Origin: JACQKA01 sp964462785
Lineage (GTDB): Bacteria; Patescibacteriota; Minisyncoccia; Phycocordibacterales; UBA2100
DNA: 17,233 nt
NCBI GenBank assembly: GCA_964462785.1
Contig: CAYWZA010000021.1
Span: 1 to 17,233, forward strand
Direction: 5' to 3'
The position numbers were made by a program, and so were the translations under genes. The notes beneath the pieces are model-generated. The model did no database searches and was not told the DNA's origin. It saw only the letters and a program-made list of their open reading frames with translations. This document shows, one piece after another, positions 12,388 to 17,233 of the stretch; the stretch's first letter is position 1; every line of letters starts with the position of its first letter.

Positions 12388-14988
12388 ATGAGTGACACTC
12401 CAAAAAATCCAGATGACATCATCGTGAAGGGTGCGCGCACGCACAATCTTAAAAACATTGATGTGCAGCTGCCCCGCAACAAACTCGTTGTGTTTACAGG
12501 GCTTTCCGGCTCAGGGAAGTCGTCACTGGCGTTTGATACCATTTTCGCTGAAGGGCAGCGCAAGTATGTTGAGTCGCTTTCGGCGTATGCGCGGCAATTC
12601 TTGCGGCAGATGCAAAAGCCCGATGTCGACGAGATCAGCGGGCTTTCACCGGCAATCTCGATTGATCAAAAAAGCCGCTCAAATAACCCGCGCTCGACGG
12701 TGGCGACCATCACGGAAATATATGATTACTTGCGCGTGCTCTATGCGCGTGTCGGTCAGCCGCATTGTGTCGCATGCGGGCATCCGGTGCGTAAGCTTTC
12801 CAACGAGGAAATTCTCAATGCAGTGCTCCACATGGTGGATGAGGCACGTGGCGCCGGAGATAAAAAAGTGCTTGGAGCGAAAGTGAGCTCTGCAAAAGTC
12901 GGCGTCCTTGCGCCAGTGGTAGTGGGCAGAAAAGGGGAGTATTACCAATTGCTCTACGACATGCTCGCGAAGGGATATGAGACGGCGGTTATTGATGGGG
13001 AAGTGAAATCGCTCCGACAGCGCGTGGTCTTGGAAAAACATAAAAAACATCACATCGATATTGTCATCGATGAAATTTTTGTTTCAGAATTTACCAGTGA
13101 CCCTAAGGGCAGCAACGAGCGTGCAGCAGAGGCGATTGAGCGGGCGCTCCATGAATCCGATGGTTTGGTGAAAATTGTTTCGCCTGACGGCACCTCAAAG
13201 ACAGTCTCGAGCAAATTCATGTGTGCACATGATGGGTTTTCATTTCCCGAGGTTGAGCCGCGCCTTTTTTCATTCAATTCACCCTACGGCGCGTGCCCCG
13301 AATGCAAAGGGCTCGGCACCAAACATTTCTTTGACGATGATCCATGCACGGCGTGTATGGGCACGCGCCTGCGCCCCGAGGCGCTGAATGTGACGCTTGG
13401 CGGCAAGCTCGGCGAGGGAAAAAACATTGTTGAGGTCGCGGCGCTTTCGATTGCCGACGCTGATGAGTTTTTCAAAAAACTACATCTTACTAAAAAAGAG
13501 CAGGAAATATCCAAGGCGGTCATCCGCGAGATCATGAATCGCCTCAAGTTCATGCTCGATGTGGGTATCGAATACCTCACGCTTGATCGCCGTGCGAACA
13601 CGCTCTCAGGTGGCGAGGCACAGCGCATCCGGCTCGCATCGCAGCTGGGGAGCGGATTGGTGGGCGCTCTCTACGTGCTCGATGAGCCGACGATTGGTCT
13701 TCATCAGCGTGATAACGATCGACTCATCAGTACTCTGAAAAATTTGCGTGATCTCGGCAACACAGTGATCGTCGTTGAACACGACGAAGACACCATTTTT
13801 GCGGCGGACTACATCGTCGATCTTGGTCCTGGGGCGGGCGTGCATGGTGGCGATGTGGTCGTGCAAGGATGGCTCGACAAGTTGCTCACTGCAAAGAAAA
13901 ACACATCCGGCTCAGACACGCTCGCGTATTTGCGTGAAGAAAAACAAATCCCTGTGCCGGAGGAGCGTCGCACATCGGATAAAGGCAAGCTCAAAATTCG
14001 CGGCGGCAACCGATTCAATATTAAAGATCTGTCCGTTGATATTCCGCTCGGGAAACTGGTGTGCATCACCGGCGTTTCCGGTTCGGGCAAGTCCACATTT
14101 TTGTATGACATCCTGCACATGAATTTGCGTGCACGATTGGAGCAGCGCTACCGCACGGCAAAGATATATAACGTCGGATCGTTTGAGGGCACAGAATATC
14201 TCGGGCGCACTATTCTCATTGATCAATCGCCGATCGGGCGCACGCCGCGCTCTAATCCCGCGACGTACACCGGCGCGTTCAACCACATCCGCGATATGTT
14301 TGCGATGACAGAGGAGGCGCGGGCGCGCGGGTGGAAACCGAGCCGCTTCAGCTTTAACGTGAAGGGCGGGCGCTGTGAAGCGTGCCAAGGGAATGGGCTC
14401 GTCGCCGTTGAAATGCACTTTTTGCCCACGGTGTATGTCACGTGCGACGTGTGCAACGGCAAGCGCTTCATGAAAGAGACGCTTGAAGTGAAATACAAAA
14501 AGAAAAGCATACACGACGTGCTTTCGATGACTGTCGAGGAAGCGTGCGCATTTTTTACTGACATTCCTGCGATTGCCGATCGCTTGCAGACGCTCCTCGA
14601 TGTGGGGCTCGGCTATCTTGAGCTGGGGCAGAGCGCGACGACGCTCTCGGGCGGCGAGGCGCAGCGGGTGAAAATCTCCTCGGAGTTGTACCGCCCGCAT
14701 ATGCAGAAGACCATCTATCTATTAGACGAGCCGACTGTCGGGCTTCATTACGAAGACGTGCGCAAGCTCAACGAAATTTTGCAAACTCTTGTGAAGCATG
14801 GCAACACGGTGGTGGTGATTGAGCACAATCTCGATGTCATTAAATGCGCGGACTATGTGATTGATATGGGGCCGGATGGGGGAGTGGGCGGCGGCAAGAT
14901 TGTTGCCAAAGGCACGCCAGAGGAAGTCGCAAAGGCGAAAGGGTCACACACCGCAAAATATCTTGCTCGCGTGCTCAAGAGGAAGTAA
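12388..14988 (+). CDS. uvrA: UvrABC system protein A lacking the insertion domain
   Basis: This 866-aa dimeric ABC-type ATPase finds DNA lesions and loads UvrB. Both ATPase modules are complete: Walker A GLSGSGKSS (38-46) and GVSGSGKS (562-569), signatures LSGGE (406-410 and 753-757), and Walker B VLDEPTIGLH and LLDEPTVGLH. The C-terminal zinc module is C663-x2-C666-x19-C686-x2-C689. The first-half cysteine pairs C303-x2-C306 and C320-x2-C323 are only 13 residues apart. In E. coli-type UvrA well over 100 residues (the DNA-contacting insertion domain) lie between them, which fits the short total length (about 940 is usual). The region for UvrB binding after residue 120 is present. The ATG at 12388 has the ribosome site AGGGGAG. 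The next gene starts within 10 nt. Confidence 0.97.
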   Translation: MSDTPKNPDDIIVKGARTHNLKNIDVQLPRNKLVVFTGLSGSGKSSLAFDTIFAEGQRKYVESLSAYARQFLRQMQKPDVDEISGLSPAISIDQKSRSNNPRSTVATITEIYDYLRVLYARVGQPHCVACGHPVRKLSNEEILNAVLHMVDEARGAGDKKVLGAKVSSAKVGVLAPVVVGRKGEYYQLLYDMLAKGYETAVIDGEVKSLRQRVVLEKHKKHHIDIVIDEIFVSEFTSDPKGSNERAAEAIERALHESDGLVKIVSPDGTSKTVSSKFMCAHDGFSFPEVEPRLFSFNSPYGACPECKGLGTKHFFDDDPCTACMGTRLRPEALNVTLGGKLGEGKNIVEVAALSIADADEFFKKLHLTKKEQEISKAVIREIMNRLKFMLDVGIEYLTLDRRANTLSGGEAQRIRLASQLGSGLVGALYVLDEPTIGLHQRDNDRLISTLKNLRDLGNTVIVVEHDEDTIFAADYIVDLGPGAGVHGGDVVVQGWLDKLLTAKKNTSGSDTLAYLREEKQIPVPEERRTSDKGKLKIRGGNRFNIKDLSVDIPLGKLVCITGVSGSGKSTFLYDILHMNLRARLEQRYRTAKIYNVGSFEGTEYLGRTILIDQSPIGRTPRSNPATYTGAFNHIRDMFAMTEEARARGWKPSRFSFNVKGGRCEACQGNGLVAVEMHFLPTVYVTCDVCNGKRFMKETLEVKYKKKSIHDVLSMTVEEACAFFTDIPAIADRLQTLLDVGLGYLELGQSATTLSGGEAQRVKISSELYRPHMQKTIYLLDEPTVGLHYEDVRKLNEILQTLVKHGNTVVVIEHNLDVIKCADYVIDMGPDGGVGGGKIVAKGTPEEVAKAKGSHTAKYLARVLKRK

Positions 14989-14997
14989 TCTGTGCAT

Positions 14998-15477
14998 ATG
15001 AAAAACTACATCATCGGAGGGGTAATCATTGTTGCAATTGTCGGGCTTATGTCATGGGGGAAATTGACTGGAGAGAAAAAGGTGGCATTTTGGAACAACA
15101 CTCAGATAGCGTGTTTGCCGAATGGGCACACCAACATGGCGCTGCATCAGCATTCTGATTTGGTCATTACCGTTGATGGCGTGCCGGAGGGCATTCCGAC
15201 CAACATAGGCGTCTCAGCAGATTGTATGTCTGAAGTGCACACTCACGATGGAACCGGAAAAGTGCATGTCGAGGCGGCGCAAGCAGGCGTGACGCATACG
15301 CTCGGCGATTTCCTTGCCGTGTGGGGCAAGACGTTTGACCGCGCGGGATATGCGGCTACTTTGACTGTAGATGGAGCGCCAAATACCGACCTCGGCAATC
15401 TCGTACTCAAGGACGGTCAGAAGATCGCGCTTAGTTATGTCAGCACCTCACAAACCGCAAGCACCACTGCTCACTAA
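14998..15477 (+). CDS. Membrane-anchored His-rich extracytoplasmic protein
   Basis: This 159-aa protein has an N-terminal anchor (about residues 3-20) and an outer domain rich in metal-type ligands. Landmarks are HTNMALHQHSDLVITVDG (44-61) with H50 and H52, then IPTNIGV, C76, EVHTHDGTGKVHVE (79-92) with H81, H83 and H90, and TLGDFLAVWGKTF. I recognise this LHxHxxL...IPxxIG...HTHDxxGxxHxE...LGDFFxxWG pattern as a conserved domain in bacterial and archaeal surface proteins without an established role. Copper or other metal binding is inference. It lies 9 nt after uvrA. GTG 14992 has better spacing to GAGG (14979-14982) and would add two residues. Its 3' end overlaps the glycosylase gene by 41 nt. 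A surface protein inside a repair operon is odd. Confidence 0.75.
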   Translation: MKNYIIGGVIIVAIVGLMSWGKLTGEKKVAFWNNTQIACLPNGHTNMALHQHSDLVITVDGVPEGIPTNIGVSADCMSEVHTHDGTGKVHVEAAQAGVTHTLGDFLAVWGKTFDRAGYAATLTVDGAPNTDLGNLVLKDGQKIALSYVSTSQTASTTAH

Positions 15478-15988
15478 CTTTTTCGACCGTCCCGTTTTAG
15501 AAGTTACTCCCGAACTTCTCGGCAAGTTTCTCGTGCGCCGAGTGAACGGCAAGACGATGCGTCATCGTATCACCGAAGTTGAGGCGTATGATGGCGAGCA
15601 GGACAAGGCGTGCCACGCGAGCCGCGGCAGGACGCCGCGCACGGAAGTGATGTATGGCGCTGCGGGGCACTGGTACGTATATCTTTGCTACGGCATGCAT
15701 GAGATGCTCAATATAGTAACTGGTCCCAAAGAATATCCGGCAGCTGTCTTGATTCGCGGAGTGGAAGGAGTGCACGGACCAGGGCGAGTCACACAGCTAT
15801 GTGCGATCGGTCGTACACTCAATGCAAAGCCGGCAACGAAAAAATCAGGATTATGGATTGAAGACGGTGGTATGCAGGTGCCGAAAAAAGAAATTGTGCA
15901 GACCCCACGCATCGGAGTAAGCTATGCAGGCGCATGGGCGAAGGCGCCGTATCGATATATATGGAAAAAAAAGATCTCGAAAAACTAG
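15437..15988 (+). CDS. AAG-family 3-methyladenine DNA glycosylase
   Basis: This 183-aa monofunctional glycosylase of the AAG/MPG family cuts alkylated or deaminated purines from DNA to begin base excision repair. The family signature is strong: LLGKFLVRR (27-35), ITEVEAYDGEQDKACHASRG (45-64) with the catalytic E49, Y51 and H60 in the lesion pocket, RTPR, then YVYLCYGMHEMLNIVTG (80-96), where Y85 probably matches the intercalating Tyr, and RGVEGVHGPGRVTQ. The ATG at 15437 lies inside the previous gene, giving a 41-nt overlap in another frame. It places the conserved LLTNFFDRP correctly. The gene overlaps uvrC by 28 nt, so the three genes are surely co-transcribed. Length is slightly below the usual 190-200. 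Confidence 0.93.
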   Translation: MSAPHKPQAPLLTNFFDRPVLEVTPELLGKFLVRRVNGKTMRHRITEVEAYDGEQDKACHASRGRTPRTEVMYGAAGHWYVYLCYGMHEMLNIVTGPKEYPAAVLIRGVEGVHGPGRVTQLCAIGRTLNAKPATKKSGLWIEDGGMQVPKKEIVQTPRIGVSYAGAWAKAPYRYIWKKKISKN

Positions 15989-17181
15989 CAGTGCCGGATA
16001 GTCCCGGTGTGTATACATTTCTCGGTGCGCACGAGGAGATTTTATATATCGGAAAAGCCGCCTCACTCAAGAGCCGCGTGCGGAGCTATTTTGCTTCCGA
16101 TCTGGCTGAGACGCGCGGGGAGCACATTCGCGCCATGGTTGCATCTGCAGCAAAGCTTGCGTGGGAGGAAACCGACTCGGTACTCGAAGCGCTTATCCTT
16201 GAAGCAAATCTTATCAAAAGGCATCAACCGCTCGCGAATTCAAAAGAGCGGGACAATCGCAGTTTTAATTATCTGGTGATCACTAAGGAAGCGTATCCAC
16301 GAGTGCTTGTGGTGCGTGGGCGCGAGCTGTTTCAAAAGTGGGATAAGAAGCACATTAAGCACTTGTTCGGACCATTTCCTGAAGGCGGCTCTCTTAAAGA
16401 GGCGTTGAAATTGGTGCGAGAAATTTTTCCTTTCCGCGATGGGTGTACACCGGGAATCGGGAAACCGTGCTTTAACAAACAGATAGGATTGTGTCCCGGC
16501 GTGTGTGATGGTTCAGTTTCGCAGCGTGAATATGCACACATCGTGCGCCATATCGTGCTGCTATTTTCAGGAAAGAAAAAAGCACTGCTCATGCAATTAG
16601 GGCGCGAAATGAAGCAGCAGTCTCGCGCCGAACAATTTGAAGCAGCGCGCGCGACACAGCGCGCTATTCGTGCACTTACGCACATTCGCGATGTTGCATT
16701 AATCCGGCGTGATGCGTTTGAATCACGTGGAGGCGAAGTAAATCATTTTCGCATTGAAGCGTACGACATCGCGCATACCGGCGGCTCTGAGACAGTGGGC
16801 GTGATGGTCGTCGTCGAGGGCGGTGAAGCGAAAAAGAGTGACTATCGTATGTTTAAAGTGCGCGGATTTAAAAATAATGACACCGGTGCACTCACTGAGA
16901 TTCTCGATCGCCGCCTTGCGCATGCCGAATGGCCGAGTCCGCGGCTCATCGTAATCGATGGGGGAAAGAATCAGCTCAATGCGGCTGCACAGGTACTCAG
17001 CAAGGCGGGGGTGGTAATCCCGTTAGTTGCCGTTGTTAAGGATGAGCGCCATCGTCCGCGGGAAATCATTGGAGATACGAGTTATCGCAGCGCCCATGAG
17101 CGTGATATCCTCCTCGCCAACGCAGAAGCTCACCGATTTGCAAAAAAGTATCACACCAAGCGGCTTGGGCGGCTTGTTTAG
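15961..17181 (+). CDS. uvrC: UvrABC system protein C, short form without HhH domain
   Basis: This 406-aa protein makes the incisions on both sides of a lesion bound by UvrB. The N-terminal GIY-YIG nuclease has G16-V-Y, Y29-I-G-K and E81. The four cysteines C162, C170, C178 and C182 match the iron-sulfur cluster region. A UVR-like segment (about 217-239) can meet UvrB. The RNase H-like nuclease shows YDIAHTGG with D269, VIDGGKNQLNAA with D333, KDERHRPREI, and H391 in AHRFAKKYH. The protein stops just after this point, whereas typical UvrC (about 600 aa) continues into a helix-hairpin-helix DNA-binding domain. The frame is closed by a stop, not by the window edge. The ATG at 15961 overlaps the glycosylase gene, and upstream codons add nothing conserved. 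Confidence 0.96.
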   Translation: MEKKDLEKLAVPDSPGVYTFLGAHEEILYIGKAASLKSRVRSYFASDLAETRGEHIRAMVASAAKLAWEETDSVLEALILEANLIKRHQPLANSKERDNRSFNYLVITKEAYPRVLVVRGRELFQKWDKKHIKHLFGPFPEGGSLKEALKLVREIFPFRDGCTPGIGKPCFNKQIGLCPGVCDGSVSQREYAHIVRHIVLLFSGKKKALLMQLGREMKQQSRAEQFEAARATQRAIRALTHIRDVALIRRDAFESRGGEVNHFRIEAYDIAHTGGSETVGVMVVVEGGEAKKSDYRMFKVRGFKNNDTGALTEILDRRLAHAEWPSPRLIVIDGGKNQLNAAAQVLSKAGVVIPLVAVVKDERHRPREIIGDTSYRSAHERDILLANAEAHRFAKKYHTKRLGRLV

Positions 17182-17203
17182 CTAGTTCAACAAGTAAGTG
17201 CAA

Positions 17204-17224
17204 CACTTTGAGATAATCAAAGTG
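17204..17224 (+). terminator. Hairpin after uvrC, weak terminator
   Basis: CACTTTGA (17204-17211) and TCAAAGTG (17217-17224) form a perfect 8-bp stem with a 5-nt loop, 23 nt after the uvrC stop. No T run follows. GATAAT (17212-17217) lies in the loop, 8 nt before an ATG at 17226, so it could instead belong to the promoter of the next gene, which is cut off by the window end. Confidence 0.4.
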
Positions 17225-17233
17225 CATGAAATA

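Noticed and set aside
13284..13628. Long antisense reading frames over uvrA, tyrS and other genes.
   Set aside because: They lack family motifs and lie fully inside well-supported genes. The codon bias of the sense gene explains them.
27..17206. GTGTTGCACTT at 27-37 is the exact reverse complement of 17196-17206, near the two window ends.
   Set aside because: Only 11 bp, with no extension, and the flanks do not look like element ends. Coincidence is likely.

Overview
The window looks like a chromosomal segment of a Candidate Phyla Radiation (Patescibacteria) bacterium, most likely a Parcubacteria/Kaiserbacteria-type lineage. This is inferred from gene content and style, not from a marker-gene comparison. 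The reasons are very compact genes, ATGA and longer gene overlaps, several apparently leaderless genes (a -10 box exactly 6 nt before the ATG), membrane-anchored proteins with DUF2914 and Gmad2 domains, and trimmed versions of UvrA and UvrC. No mobile element, CRISPR array, tRNA or rRNA was found.

Left part (1-2117). A near-consensus sigma70 promoter (64-91) is followed by a 161-nt, almost fully paired hairpin (124-284) and an exported L,D-transpeptidase. That gene converges on a leucine-dehydrogenase-type amino acid dehydrogenase across a shared hairpin terminator.

Envelope cluster (2226-5382). Four closely packed plus-strand genes encode a 7-TM protein with DUF2914, a 4-TM protein, an anchored Gmad2 protein and a HExxH metallopeptidase-like protein.

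Translation and folding part (5375-7571). Tyrosyl-tRNA synthetase is preceded by a 24-codon leader ORF that overlaps its start by ATGA. A long-range inverted repeat encloses the tyrS start. Next come a 34-aa basic ORF, a structured intergenic element, and a membrane-anchored FKBP-type prolyl isomerase.

Repair part (7581-17181). uvrB is transcribed from a promoter embedded in a 16-bp inverted repeat. After it come a second copy of the structured intergenic element, a fused deoxyribosyltransferase-like/guanylate-kinase-like protein, a minus-strand Kef-type antiporter and a 48-aa membrane peptide. The last group is uvrA, a His-rich anchored protein, an alkyladenine glycosylase (AAG) and uvrC, packed with short gaps or overlaps. 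All three excision nuclease subunits plus a base-excision glycosylase therefore lie within about 10 kb.

The most unusual signals are non-coding. Two homologous intergenic RNA-like elements (6882-7012 and 9719-9850) differ in helix sequence but keep base pairing and share a conserved core. The long hairpin behind the strongest promoter (124-284) and the tyrS leader arrangement come next.
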